Under the pieces are notes generated by a model, which saw nothing but the letters and a program-made list of their open reading frames with translations, did no database searches and was not told the origin of the DNA. The position numbers and the translations under genes are program-made. Source: Pontibacter mucosus (GTDB lineage: Bacteria > Bacteroidota > Bacteroidia > Cytophagales > Hymenobacteraceae). Taken from it: a stretch of 64,000 bases of DNA. The stretch covers positions 62,001 through 126,000 of the forward strand of contig NZ_QBKI01000007.1 of NCBI RefSeq assembly GCF_003054055.1. Reading direction: 5' to 3'. This document shows positions 54,645 to 63,996 of the stretch, piece by piece (position 1 is the stretch's first letter; the number at the start of each line of letters is the position of its first letter).

Positions 54645-57600
54645 ATGAAAAATTCTACCAAACTATCAGCGCTGCTGCTGATGGCGCTTGCTGTGGGCGG
54701 GCCTGTAAGCAGTAGGGCGCTGGCCGACTCTGGGCTCAGGCCTGAGCAGTTAGTCCGGCTAAACGAGGGGCTTGTTGATGCTGCCTGGCAGGCAACCGCC
54801 GTTCAGGGGAAAGTAACAGGATCCAAAGGAGAGGCCCTTCCTGGGGTAACAGTTGTTCTGAAAGGAACTACTACCGGCACCACTACCGGCGTGGATGGTT
54901 CCTTCAGCCTGAATGTGCCGAACGGAACCGGTACGCTGGTTTTCTCCTACATAGGTTATGTGGCGCAGGAAGTGTCTGTGGACGGAAAATCCACATTAAA
55001 TATTACGCTGCAGGAAGACACCAAAGCGCTTGATGAAGTAGTAGTAGTGGGCTACGGCGAGCAGAAGAAAGCTAACCTGACCGGCTCCGTGTCTACGGTA
55101 AGCTCCGAAGTGCTCGAATCGCGCCCGGTGCAGAATGTGGGGCAGGCGCTGCAAGGCGTTATGCCAGGCCTGAACCTGCAGACGACAGGATTGGGCGGTG
55201 AGCTGAATCAGCCGCTCAACTTCAATATCCGTGGTGCCGGCACCATTGGTAATACCTCCTCTTCTCCTTTGGTACTCATCGATGGAATGGAAGGCAACCT
55301 GAACGCCATCAACCCGCAGGACATTGAGTCTGTAACGGTGCTGAAGGACGCAGCTGCTTCCTCTATCTATGGTTCACGAGCGCCATTCGGTGTAATCCTG
55401 GTGACGACCAAGTCTGGTAAGGCTGGTAAAAACCGCGTGAGTTACTCGAATAACTTCCGGATTTCGGATCCAATGGGTCTGCCTACCATGATGGATTCCT
55501 ATACTTTTGCGATGTACTTCAACGAGGCGGCTGCCAACGGCGGCGAGTCTCCTAAGTTTTCGCAGGAGGTGCTCGACAGAATTCAGCAGTACCAGCGTGG
55601 CGAGATTGATTATGCCACGGTGCCAAACGCCAATGGCGACCGATACGAATATTATACCGGCTCTCATGGTAATACCGATTGGTTTAAGGAGCAATACAAA
55701 GACAACTCCTTCTCGCAGGAGCATAACGTCAGCCTGAACGGTGGAACGGAGAACATGCAGTACTATGTGTCCGGTGGTTATCTGGACCAGGGAGGCTTAA
55801 CTCGTCACGGAGGCGATGAATTCCAGCGCTACAGCTTCTCAGGCAAGATAGATGCTAAAATCTCCGAGCTGGCTAAGTTTAACTACTCAGCTAGGTACGT
55901 GCGCCAGGACTTTACCAAGGCCACACACCTTACCGACTTGTTCTACCACAACGTGGCCCGACGCTGGCCCACAGTACCTGTTACTGACCCTAACGGACAC
56001 TGGTCTGACCCAAGCGAGATTGCGCAGCTGAGAGAAGGCGGCCGTCTTAATACGCAGGAGGACTGGTTGTACCAGCAAGCCCAGCTGACACTTACGCCTG
56101 CAAAAGGCTGGAACATTATTGCCAACGGTAACTACCGTATCCGCAATTATAACAACCACAACGACGTACTTCCAGCTTATGGCTATGATGTGGCTGGTGA
56201 GGCATATGCCATTCCAGTAGGTTGGAATTCGGCTGGATACACGTATGTGTATGAGTATGCGCTGAAAGAGGACTATTTTAGCTCTAACATCTACTCTGAT
56301 TACAGCTTCAGTTTCAATGATAGCCACAACTTTAAAGTGCTTGGTGGCTTTAACTCTGAGTTGACGAAGTACCGTGACCTGGGTGGCTCAAGAACTGGCT
56401 TGATTACGCCATTGCTGCCAACCATTAACACGGCTACCAATGATAGCAGAGCGACGGCAGGCGGGTATCAGCACTGGGCCATTGCAGGTTTCTTCGGTCG
56501 TTTGAACTACAACTTCAAAGAGCGTTACCTCTTGGAATTAAATGGCCGCTATGACGGTAGCTCCCGCTTTATCAGGGACAAGCGCTGGAACTTCTTCCCA
56601 TCCGTATCCGCTGGTTGGAACGTGGCCAATGAAGACTTCTGGACGTTTGATGACCTTATCCAGACATTCAAGATCAGAGGCTCTTACGGAGAGTTGGGTA
56701 ACCAGCAGACAAACAACTGGTATCCATTCTATACGCTTCAACCTGTTAGCGTAGGTACCGGCGGGTGGCTGTTGAACGGGCAGAAACCAAACACTGCCGG
56801 AGCTCCTGGTATCGTGAGTACGCTTCTTACCTGGGAGCGGGTAACCAGTTGGAACGCAGGCTTTGATGTGGCCCTGCTTAACAACCGCCTGAACCTGAAC
56901 TTCGATTACTTCCAGCGCAAGACCTTTGACATGGTAGGTCCGGCACCGGAGCTCCCTGTAATCCTGGGTACCGGAGTTCCTCAAATCAATAACACGGACA
57001 TGGAGTCCAAAGGCTTTGAGATTGAGGCCAGCTGGCAGGATAACATTGGCGAATTCAACTATGGCGTGCGTGCCGTGTTGGCCGATGACTACCAGGTAGT
57101 GACAAAATATCCGAATGTGACGGGTAACATCAGCCAGTATTACAATGGCAGAAAGTTCGGGGAGATATGGGGCTATACCACAGTAGGAATAGCGAAAACC
57201 CAGGCAGAAATGGATGCGCACCTGGAGAAAGTTGACCAGAGCTCCATGGGTAGTAACTGGGGACCCGGCGATATCATGTACGCTGACCTGAACGGAGACG
57301 GCAAGATAAACGGAGGTGCCGGAACACTGGACGATCCAGGTGACCGCAGCATTATCGGTAACAGCGCCATGAGATACCGCTATAGCCTGGACCTGACTGG
57401 TGACTGGAAAGGCTTTGATGTGCGTGTTTTCTTCCAGGGTGTAGGCAAGCGCGACTACATGCCAAACGGCCCATACTTCTGGGGTGTTAACGGCGGCATG
57501 TGGCAGTCAGCAGGCTTTATGGAGCACATGGACTTCTTCCGTGACGAGAACTCACCGATGGTACAGGCTGGCGTAGCTGGTGTAAACCTGGATTCTTACT

Positions 57601-57899
57601 TCCCAGCCCCTGACTTTGGGTACGGAGGCAAAAACCAGCAAACCCAGACCCGCTACCTGCAGAATGGCGCTTACCTGAGGCTGAAGAACGTGCAGCTCGG
57701 TTACTCGCTGCCTGCCTCGCTTACCTCTAAAATTGGGGTAGACCGTGTAAGGCTGTATGTATCAGGTGAAAACCTGCTAACATTCACTGACATGATTGAC
57801 ATCTTTGATCCGGAGTCTGTAGGTCTGAATGGATGGAACGACGGTAAAACCTATCCATATGCACGTGTGCTCTCTTTCGGCCTTAACCTTAACTTCTAA
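54645..57899 (+). CDS. SusC/RagA-family TonB-dependent transporter (third pair)
   Basis: A 1084-aa outer-membrane importer. The N-terminal extension (about 1-50, MKNSTKLSALLLMALAVGGP leader and a spacer) is longer than usual. It is followed by a carboxypeptidase-like domain (GKVTGSKGEALPGVTVVLKG), KALDEVVVVGYGEQKKANLT near 126-145 and the plug IRGAGTIGNTSSSPLVLIDG with VTVLKDAAASSIYGSRAPFG. The barrel ends in VLSFGLNLNF. With its SusD partner 12 bp downstream it forms the import unit closest to the GH16 and sulfatase genes. The candidate FadR-type operators upstream suggest shared control with the first SusC operon. Confidence 0.92.
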   Translation: MKNSTKLSALLLMALAVGGPVSSRALADSGLRPEQLVRLNEGLVDAAWQATAVQGKVTGSKGEALPGVTVVLKGTTTGTTTGVDGSFSLNVPNGTGTLVFSYIGYVAQEVSVDGKSTLNITLQEDTKALDEVVVVGYGEQKKANLTGSVSTVSSEVLESRPVQNVGQALQGVMPGLNLQTTGLGGELNQPLNFNIRGAGTIGNTSSSPLVLIDGMEGNLNAINPQDIESVTVLKDAAASSIYGSRAPFGVILVTTKSGKAGKNRVSYSNNFRISDPMGLPTMMDSYTFAMYFNEAAANGGESPKFSQEVLDRIQQYQRGEIDYATVPNANGDRYEYYTGSHGNTDWFKEQYKDNSFSQEHNVSLNGGTENMQYYVSGGYLDQGGLTRHGGDEFQRYSFSGKIDAKISELAKFNYSARYVRQDFTKATHLTDLFYHNVARRWPTVPVTDPNGHWSDPSEIAQLREGGRLNTQEDWLYQQAQLTLTPAKGWNIIANGNYRIRNYNNHNDVLPAYGYDVAGEAYAIPVGWNSAGYTYVYEYALKEDYFSSNIYSDYSFSFNDSHNFKVLGGFNSELTKYRDLGGSRTGLITPLLPTINTATNDSRATAGGYQHWAIAGFFGRLNYNFKERYLLELNGRYDGSSRFIRDKRWNFFPSVSAGWNVANEDFWTFDDLIQTFKIRGSYGELGNQQTNNWYPFYTLQPVSVGTGGWLLNGQKPNTAGAPGIVSTLLTWERVTSWNAGFDVALLNNRLNLNFDYFQRKTFDMVGPAPELPVILGTGVPQINNTDMESKGFEIEASWQDNIGEFNYGVRAVLADDYQVVTKYPNVTGNISQYYNGRKFGEIWGYTTVGIAKTQAEMDAHLEKVDQSSMGSNWGPGDIMYADLNGDGKINGGAGTLDDPGDRSIIGNSAMRYRYSLDLTGDWKGFDVRVFFQGVGKRDYMPNGPYFWGVNGGMWQSAGFMEHMDFFRDENSPMVQAGVAGVNLDSYFPAPDFGYGGKNQQTQTRYLQNGAYLRLKNVQLGYSLPASLTSKIGVDRVRLYVSGENLLTFTDMIDIFDPESVGLNGWNDGKTYPYARVLSFGLNLNF

Positions 57900-57911
57900 T
57901 TACCCATCGTA

Positions 57912-59903
57912 ATGAATAGATCAATTAGCAATAAGTTATATGCAGTGCTGTTATTTCTCGGCTTTGTTGGGATAACAGGCTGTAACGATTACCTGGACAG
58001 GGAGCCTCTGTCTGACGTAACACCGGACAAATACCTTTGGAGTGAGGCGGACCTGGCGGCTTATACCATCGCCCGGTATAACTTCCCGACACATGGTGGC
58101 TGGGGACCGGGTACCTTCAGTTCGGATAACCACACCGATAACCAAGTGAGCAGCGGTTACGCTAACCGCTGGGTACCTGGCGAATGGCGCGTGCCACAGG
58201 CTGGTGGTGCCTGGGAGTTTGGTAACATCCGCCAAACCAACTACTTCCTGCAGACTGTAGTGCCCCGCTGGAAGGAGGGAAAAATAACAGGTAACACCAG
58301 CAACGTAGCCCATTATATAGGCGAAGGCTACTTCCTGCGTGCCTACGAATACTTTAACAAAGTTCAGGCGGTAGGTGATTTCCCGATTGTAAAGACAACC
58401 CTGCCAGACAAGGCGGAGCAGCTGACACAGGAATCCAAGCGCAGACCGCGCCATGAGGTGGCCCGCTTTATTATCTCCGACCTGGACTCGGCCATACAGT
58501 TGCTGAGCACAGCGCCTCCGGGCGGTAAAAACAGGATATCCCAGCATGCGGCCCAGCTTTTCAAGTCCAGAGTAGCCCTGCATGAGGCTACCTGGCTGCT
58601 GTACCACAAAGGCACAGCCCACGTACCAGGTGGCGCAGGCTGGCCGGGCCAAGGTAAAGTAGATAACTTCAGCATCGACATCGATGCTGAGATCGACTAC
58701 TTCCTGACGCAGGCAATGGAGGCTTCTTCTGCGGTTGCGGATGCAGTACCGTTGGTAGAAAACACCAAGGACAACGGGTATGACTCTTCCAACAACCCTT
58801 ACTTTAAAATGTTCGGAGATCAGAGCCTGAGCAAGTATAGTGAGGTGCTACTGTGGCGTCAATATGACCCTACGCAGGGTATCAACCACAACGTGAACCA
58901 CTACCTGAACCGCAATGGTGGCAACACCGGGTTTTCCAGAGGCTTCGTGGACAACTTCCTGATGAGCAACGGCCTGCCTATCTATGCAGCGGGTTCCGGC
59001 TACCAGGGAGACGACTACATTGAAGACGTGAAAGAGGATCGTGATAACCGCCTGCAAATATTCATGAAGGCTCCTGGCGAGCTGATGTATAAAGGCAACA
59101 CAAACCAGGATGGTTCACCTATTGTGTTTGGCAATCCGGACATTGTTGGTCTGGCTGAGACACGTGACGTAACGGGTTACTCTGTTAAGAAGGGTGTGGC
59201 TTATAGCTTTAGTGAGGCTGAGGGCAGCCACGGTTCTACCGGAAGCATCGTGTTCCGTGCTGTAGAGGCTTACCTGAACTACATCGAGGCTTCTTACCTG
59301 AAAGAAGGAAGCATCAACGGCAAGGCCGAGCAATACTGGAGAGCCATTCGTGAGAGAGCTGGCGTGAACCCTGACTTCAACGTGACCATTGCAGCGACTG
59401 ACATGAACCAGGAGGCTAAGAATGACTTTGCCGCTTATTCTGCCGGAAAACTGCTGACCGACGCAACGCTCTACAACATCCGTCGTGAGCGCCGCACCGA
59501 GCTGATGGCCGAAGGCATGCGCTATACAGACCTGAAACGCTGGAGAGCATTGGATCAACTTAAGACACAGCCATACATTGTTGAAGGCTTTAAAGTTTGG
59601 GGCCCGATGCAGGAGTGGTACGTGGATGAAAAGACTGGGGAGTCGAAACTGATTGAGGCAGAGACTGCTGGTAAAACGGCCAACGTTTCCAAGAAGTCAG
59701 AAAGCCTGTACCTGCGCCCTTACCGCGTGAACCTGAGTGGCAGCAACCTGGTGAAGGACGGATACCGTTGGGCCAATGCGCATTATCTGGAGCCGATTGC
59801 CATACAGCACTTCCTGATCACTTCACAGGGCGCCGCAGATGGCTCGGTTATTTACCAGAACCCGGGCTGGCCGCTGCAGGCCAATGCCGGCGCAACAGAA
59901 TAG
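57912..59903 (+). CDS. SusD/RagB-family surface lipoprotein (third pair)
   Basis: A 663-aa lipoprotein (leader ending GITGC). Classic SusD features are DVTPDKYLWSEADLAAYTIA, GEGYFLRAYEYFNKVQAVGD, FKSRVALHEATWLLYH, VFRAVEAYLNYIEASYLKEG and the closing NIRRERRTELMAEGMRYTDL near 520-545. It ends in YQNPGWPLQ. It is larger than average for SusD, with a longer loop region around 150-300, which may reflect a complex glycan ligand. It starts 12 bp after SusC and is followed by a terminator before the GH16 gene. Confidence 0.92.
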   Translation: MNRSISNKLYAVLLFLGFVGITGCNDYLDREPLSDVTPDKYLWSEADLAAYTIARYNFPTHGGWGPGTFSSDNHTDNQVSSGYANRWVPGEWRVPQAGGAWEFGNIRQTNYFLQTVVPRWKEGKITGNTSNVAHYIGEGYFLRAYEYFNKVQAVGDFPIVKTTLPDKAEQLTQESKRRPRHEVARFIISDLDSAIQLLSTAPPGGKNRISQHAAQLFKSRVALHEATWLLYHKGTAHVPGGAGWPGQGKVDNFSIDIDAEIDYFLTQAMEASSAVADAVPLVENTKDNGYDSSNNPYFKMFGDQSLSKYSEVLLWRQYDPTQGINHNVNHYLNRNGGNTGFSRGFVDNFLMSNGLPIYAAGSGYQGDDYIEDVKEDRDNRLQIFMKAPGELMYKGNTNQDGSPIVFGNPDIVGLAETRDVTGYSVKKGVAYSFSEAEGSHGSTGSIVFRAVEAYLNYIEASYLKEGSINGKAEQYWRAIRERAGVNPDFNVTIAATDMNQEAKNDFAAYSAGKLLTDATLYNIRRERRTELMAEGMRYTDLKRWRALDQLKTQPYIVEGFKVWGPMQEWYVDEKTGESKLIEAETAGKTANVSKKSESLYLRPYRVNLSGSNLVKDGYRWANAHYLEPIAIQHFLITSQGAADGSVIYQNPGWPLQANAGATE

Positions 59904-59959
59904 TCAATCATCAAAAGGTGAATATTTGATTAGATTGAGGTTGTAGTTTTAGTTTAAGT

Positions 59960-60008
59960 AAGGGAAAAGGGACTGCCAGGCTTTAGCTTGTGCAGCCCCT
60001 TTACCCTT
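59960..60008 (+). terminator. Terminator after the third SusC/SusD pair
   Basis: A 17-bp stem with two mismatches (59960-59976 with 59992-60008, purine-rich left arm AAGGGAAAAGGGACTGC) is followed by TTTTTATT, 57 bp past the SusD stop. GH16 starts 21 bp later. Confidence 0.75.
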
Positions 60009-60028
60009 TTTATTAAGTTCAACAAAAA

Positions 60029-60844
60029 ATGATACAGAGGCTCTGGGTTTTAGTACTGCTTATACTTTGTGCCGGCTGCACAGCTATTCCGCAAAAGGCA
60101 AAGCCAGTGGAGTGGGTATTGCTGTGGGATGATGAGTTCGAAACGGACGGGGCACCTGACCCTGCAAAATGGAGTTTCTCCGGCAGAAAATCCCCTGACT
60201 GGGCCTGCTACTGCGCCGATAACCCATCCACCACGTTCGTGAAAGACGGCCAGCTATACTTACGCGGCATTCTGAATGAGGACCCGGCAGATACGGCCAA
60301 ATACCAGACCGCCTGTATCCAAACCAAAGACAAGTTTGCCTTTAAGTATGGCAAAGTAGAAGTAAGAGCCAAGCTCTCGAAGGGCAAAGGCTCCTGGCCT
60401 GCCATCTGGCTTATGCCGCAGGAAAGCAAGTATGGCGGCTGGCCGAACAGCGGGGAGATCGACATTATGGAGCACCTCAACTACGACTCTATCGTGTACC
60501 AGACCCTGCACAGCCACTACATCGATAACTTACAACAGAAAACAAACCCCGTATATTTCGCCACCCCCCCGTTCCGGGAAGGCGAATTCAACACCTATGG
60601 CCTGGAGTGGTACCCCGACCGGCTTGACTTCTTCATCAACGGCCAGAAAACATTCTCATACCCTAAAATCAAAAACGCCAACTCTTCGCAGTGGCCCTTC
60701 GACGAGGAGTTTTACATCATCCTGGACCAGGCGCTTGGCGGCAACTGGGTGGGCAGTATAAAAGACGAAGACCTGCCCGTGCAGATGGTGGTGGATTGGG
60801 TGCGGGTCTACCAGACAAGTAATCAACTACAGGCTAACCTATAG
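60029..60844 (+). CDS. GH16 endo-glycanase, lipoprotein
   Basis: A 271-aa enzyme with a lipoprotein leader (VLLILCAGC). The single GH16 jelly-roll domain contains WDDEFETDGAPDPAKWSF, FKYGKVEVRAKLSKGKGSWP and the catalytic GEIDIMEH, with nucleophile Glu143, Asp145 and acid/base Glu148. The close LDQALGGNWVG is also present. Members cleave laminarin, lichenan, agar, porphyran, or the beta-1,4-galactosyl links of mucin/keratan-type chains. The subfamily cannot be assigned by eye. Adjacent sulfatases and the upstream galactosidases favour a sulfated galactose-containing glycan. It is followed 7 bp later by the first sulfatase. Confidence 0.88.
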   Translation: MIQRLWVLVLLILCAGCTAIPQKAKPVEWVLLWDDEFETDGAPDPAKWSFSGRKSPDWACYCADNPSTTFVKDGQLYLRGILNEDPADTAKYQTACIQTKDKFAFKYGKVEVRAKLSKGKGSWPAIWLMPQESKYGGWPNSGEIDIMEHLNYDSIVYQTLHSHYIDNLQQKTNPVYFATPPFREGEFNTYGLEWYPDRLDFFINGQKTFSYPKIKNANSSQWPFDEEFYIILDQALGGNWVGSIKDEDLPVQMVVDWVRVYQTSNQLQANL

Positions 60845-60850
60845 TACATC

Positions 60851-62380
60851 ATGCTAGGCAAAAAAAGTATACATACGCTCTGTCTGTTGCTGGCCATACT
60901 TTGCATGGCTCCCTTTGCGTATGCCCAACAGAAGCCGAATGTTATCCTGATCTATGTAGATGACTTGGGATACGGCGATCTGGGCAGTTACGGTGACACC
61001 CGAATCTCCACCCCGCACCTGGATAAGTTAGCCGGACAGGGCATCCGCTTTACGCGTGGCTATGCCACCTCGGCCACTTGTACCCCCTCACGCTATGCCC
61101 TGATGACGGGCGAGTACCCTTGGCGAAAACAGGGAACCGGCGTGTTGCCCGGCGATGCGGCATTGGTGGTGCCCACCGATAAACTAACCTTGCCAGGCGT
61201 GTTCAAGAAAGCCGGGTATGCTACCGCCATCGTGGGCAAGTGGCACCTGGGTTTGGGCGATGCAGTAGAGAAAAACTGGAACGAGGACATTAAGCCCGGA
61301 CCCAACGAGGTAGGCTTTGACTACTCCTTTATCTTCCCGGCCACTGCCGACCGGGTGCCTACTGTTTTCATGGAAAATGGCAGGGTAGTAGGGCTTGACC
61401 CGGCAGATCCCATACAGATAAACTACAGGGAGAAAATAGGCAACGAGCCTACCGGAAGAGAGAACCCGGAACTGCTCAAAATGAAAGCTTCGCCCAACCA
61501 CGGGCACGACAATACCATCATCAACGGCATTGGCCGCATTGGCTACATGAGCGGCGGCACCAAAGCCCGCTGGACTGACGAAGAAGTACCGCTTACCTTT
61601 CTGCAGAAAGCGAAAGACTTTATCGTGGATAATAAAAAGCAGCCGTTCTTCCTGTTCTACTCCCTCACCGAGCCACACGTGCCGCGCATGCCCTCCACAT
61701 ACTTTAAGGGCACGAGCGAGCTGGGCTACCGGGGCGATGTAATCCTGCAGATGGATTGGGCCGTGGGAGAGATTATGAAAGAGCTGGAACTGCAGGGCTT
61801 GGCGAAAAATACCCTCATCATTTTTACCAGCGATAACGGCCCGGTGCTGGACGATGGCTATGAGGATGAGGCGGTAACGAAGCGAAACGGCCACATGCCG
61901 GCTGGCCCTTTGCGCGGCGGCAAGTATAGCGCTTTTGAGGCCGGCACCCGCGTGCCCTGGATTGTGCGCTGGCCCGGTAAAATAAAGCCAGCCGTATCGG
62001 ATGCCATGGTCTCGCAGGTGGACCTGGTGGCCTCTTTTGCCAGTCTGCTGCGCCAGCCACTGGCCCCCACCGATGCCCCCGACAGTCAGGATATGAGGAA
62101 GGCTCTGACTGGGAAATCCAGACAAGGCAGGAGCGTTTTAGTGCAGCATGCGGGCACGCTGGCCATTGTAAAAGACAACTGGAAGTATATCGAACCCAGC
62201 CAGGGGAGAGCTTATAATCCCCTGACGGATATAGAACTGGGTAACGCGCCGGAGCCACAGCTCTACAACTTGAGCGAGGACATTGGCGAAAAGCAGAATC
62301 TGGCAGCACAGCATCCGGAGAAGGTAAAGGAATTAGCACAGCTGTTGCAGGAAATCAAACAAGCAGGAAAAAGCAGGTAA
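60851..62380 (+). CDS. Formylglycine-dependent sulfatase (S1 family, first)
   Basis: A 509-aa exported arylsulfatase-fold enzyme (leader to about 25, AYAQQ). Metal ligands appear in IYVDDLGYGDLGSYG. The modification site is CTPSR with Cys77, the type converted to formylglycine by FGE or anSME. GYATAIVGKWHLG and IIFTSDNGPVLDDG complete the active site. The C-terminal subdomain (APEPQLYNLSEDIGEKQNLA) is typical. The S1 subfamily and so the sulfate position cannot be set by eye. It overlaps nothing but is only 7 bp from GH16 and 19 bp from the next sulfatase, so probably one transcript. The maturase is not in this window. Confidence 0.92.
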   Translation: MLGKKSIHTLCLLLAILCMAPFAYAQQKPNVILIYVDDLGYGDLGSYGDTRISTPHLDKLAGQGIRFTRGYATSATCTPSRYALMTGEYPWRKQGTGVLPGDAALVVPTDKLTLPGVFKKAGYATAIVGKWHLGLGDAVEKNWNEDIKPGPNEVGFDYSFIFPATADRVPTVFMENGRVVGLDPADPIQINYREKIGNEPTGRENPELLKMKASPNHGHDNTIINGIGRIGYMSGGTKARWTDEEVPLTFLQKAKDFIVDNKKQPFFLFYSLTEPHVPRMPSTYFKGTSELGYRGDVILQMDWAVGEIMKELELQGLAKNTLIIFTSDNGPVLDDGYEDEAVTKRNGHMPAGPLRGGKYSAFEAGTRVPWIVRWPGKIKPAVSDAMVSQVDLVASFASLLRQPLAPTDAPDSQDMRKALTGKSRQGRSVLVQHAGTLAIVKDNWKYIEPSQGRAYNPLTDIELGNAPEPQLYNLSEDIGEKQNLAAQHPEKVKELAQLLQEIKQAGKSR

Positions 62381-62399
62381 CAACGTATAACTTTCGTTT

Positions 62400-63941
62400 A
62401 TGATGAAGCAAGTACTCTTACTCATGGCGGCTTTTGTGTGGAGCTTTGCGGCGCTGGCACAGCAGCCGTCCAAACGGCCCAACATCGTCATCATCGTGTC
62501 CGACGACCACGCCTTTCAGGCCATTAGCGCCTACGGTGGCAACCTGATGCAGACACCCAACATCGACCGCATTGCCAAAGAAGGCGCCACCTTCAACAAA
62601 GCCTACGTGACCAACTCCATCTGCGGTCCGAGCCGCGCCGTTATCCTTACAGGCAAGTATAGCCACAAGAACGGGTTTAAGGATAACGAGAACTCCCACT
62701 TCGACGGCAGCCAGAACAGCTTCATCAAGGAGCTGGGCAAAGGCGGTTACCAGACGGCCTGGGTAGGCAAGTGGCACCTGGAGAGCGACCCGCAGGGCTT
62801 CGACTACTGGAAAATACTTCCGGGCCAGGGGCACTACTTCAACCCCGACTTCATCAACATGGACGGCAGCCGCGAGCGCATCGAAGGCTACGTGACCAGT
62901 ATCACTGAGGATGTAGCCGAAGAGTGGCTCGACAGTCGCGACAAGAGCAAACCCTTTGCCTTAGTAATTGGCCACAAGGCCACGCACCGCACCTGGATGC
63001 CGGACCTGGACGACATGGGCATGTTCGATGATAAAACCTTCCCGCTGCCAGCCAACTTCTACGACAACTATACCAACCGCGAGGCGGCGCGTGTGCAGGA
63101 CATGACCATCGACAAAACGATGATTATGGGCTATGACCTGAAGATGTACCCGGATTATGAAAATACCCGCGAGGGCAACATCGTCCGCATGAACCCCGAG
63201 CAACGGGCAAGACTGGCAGCTTACTACCAGCCCATCTACAACGACCTGATGGCGCGCAACCTGCAGGGCAAGCAGCTGGTGGAGTGGAAGTACCAGCGCT
63301 ACATGCGCGACTACCTGGCCACGGCCGCCTCCCTGGACCGCAGCATTGGCCGCACGCTCGATTACCTCGATAAGAACGGCCTGGCCGATAATACCATCGT
63401 GATTTACATGTCGGACCAGGGCTTCTACATGGGCGAGCACGGCTGGTTCGATAAGCGCTTTATGTACGAGGAGTCCTTCCGTACGCCGATGGTGATGCGC
63501 TACCCGGGCGTGGTAAAGCCGGGCACCAAATCAGAGCATTTCGTGATGAACCTTGACATTGCGCCGACCATGCTCGATGCCGCCGGGGTGACCATTCCGA
63601 AGGACATGCAGGGCGAGTCGTTCCTGCCGCTGCTGACCAGTAAGAAAGCCAAAGGCCGCGACGCGATGTACTACCACTACTATGAGAACGGCGAGCACTC
63701 CGTTTCGCCGCACTTTGGCATCAAGACAGGCCGCTACAAGCTCATCCGTTTCTACAAAAGGGTAGAGGGATGGGAGCTTTACGACCTGCAGAAAGACCCA
63801 AGCGAAATGAACAACCTCTACGGCAAGAAAGGCTATGAGAAAATTACCGCCAAACTCAGAAAACAGCTGGACGGCCTGCTCGACAAGTATGAGGACGACG
63901 GCGCCAAACAGTTGTTGGCTAAAGAGGGCGGGAATATTTAA
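62400..63941 (+). CDS. Formylglycine-dependent sulfatase (S1 family, second; GlcNAc-6-sulfatase-like)
   Basis: A 513-aa exported sulfatase (leader MMKQVLLLMAAFVWSFAALA). IVSDDHAFQAISAYGG gives the metal-binding aspartates, and CGPSR with Cys75 is the formylglycine site. GYQTAWVGKWHLESDPQGFD, VIGHKATHRTW and YMSDQGFYMGEHGWFDKRFM follow. The overall pattern resembles the group containing N-acetylglucosamine-6-sulfatases (S1_11-like) more than that of the preceding enzyme; this is my recollection of the family, not a search. Paired sulfatases with different specificities beside GH16 suggest a multiply sulfated glycan such as keratan- or mucin-type chains. Confidence 0.9.
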   Translation: MMKQVLLLMAAFVWSFAALAQQPSKRPNIVIIVSDDHAFQAISAYGGNLMQTPNIDRIAKEGATFNKAYVTNSICGPSRAVILTGKYSHKNGFKDNENSHFDGSQNSFIKELGKGGYQTAWVGKWHLESDPQGFDYWKILPGQGHYFNPDFINMDGSRERIEGYVTSITEDVAEEWLDSRDKSKPFALVIGHKATHRTWMPDLDDMGMFDDKTFPLPANFYDNYTNREAARVQDMTIDKTMIMGYDLKMYPDYENTREGNIVRMNPEQRARLAAYYQPIYNDLMARNLQGKQLVEWKYQRYMRDYLATAASLDRSIGRTLDYLDKNGLADNTIVIYMSDQGFYMGEHGWFDKRFMYEESFRTPMVMRYPGVVKPGTKSEHFVMNLDIAPTMLDAAGVTIPKDMQGESFLPLLTSKKAKGRDAMYYHYYENGEHSVSPHFGIKTGRYKLIRFYKRVEGWELYDLQKDPSEMNNLYGKKGYEKITAKLRKQLDGLLDKYEDDGAKQLLAKEGGNI

Positions 63942-63966
63942 GAATCTGCCTGTCTAAAAGCTTCTT

Positions 63967-63996
63967 CTGCTGGCGCGAGTTTGCAACTCGTGCCTA
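63967..63996 (+). repeat. 30-bp REP-like repeat, copy B
   Basis: Inverted copy of 45211-45240 with one mismatch. Here the centre forms a near-perfect hairpin (CGAGTT-TGC-AACTCG, extended by GGC/GCC), 25 bp past the sulfatase stop. Confidence 0.8.
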
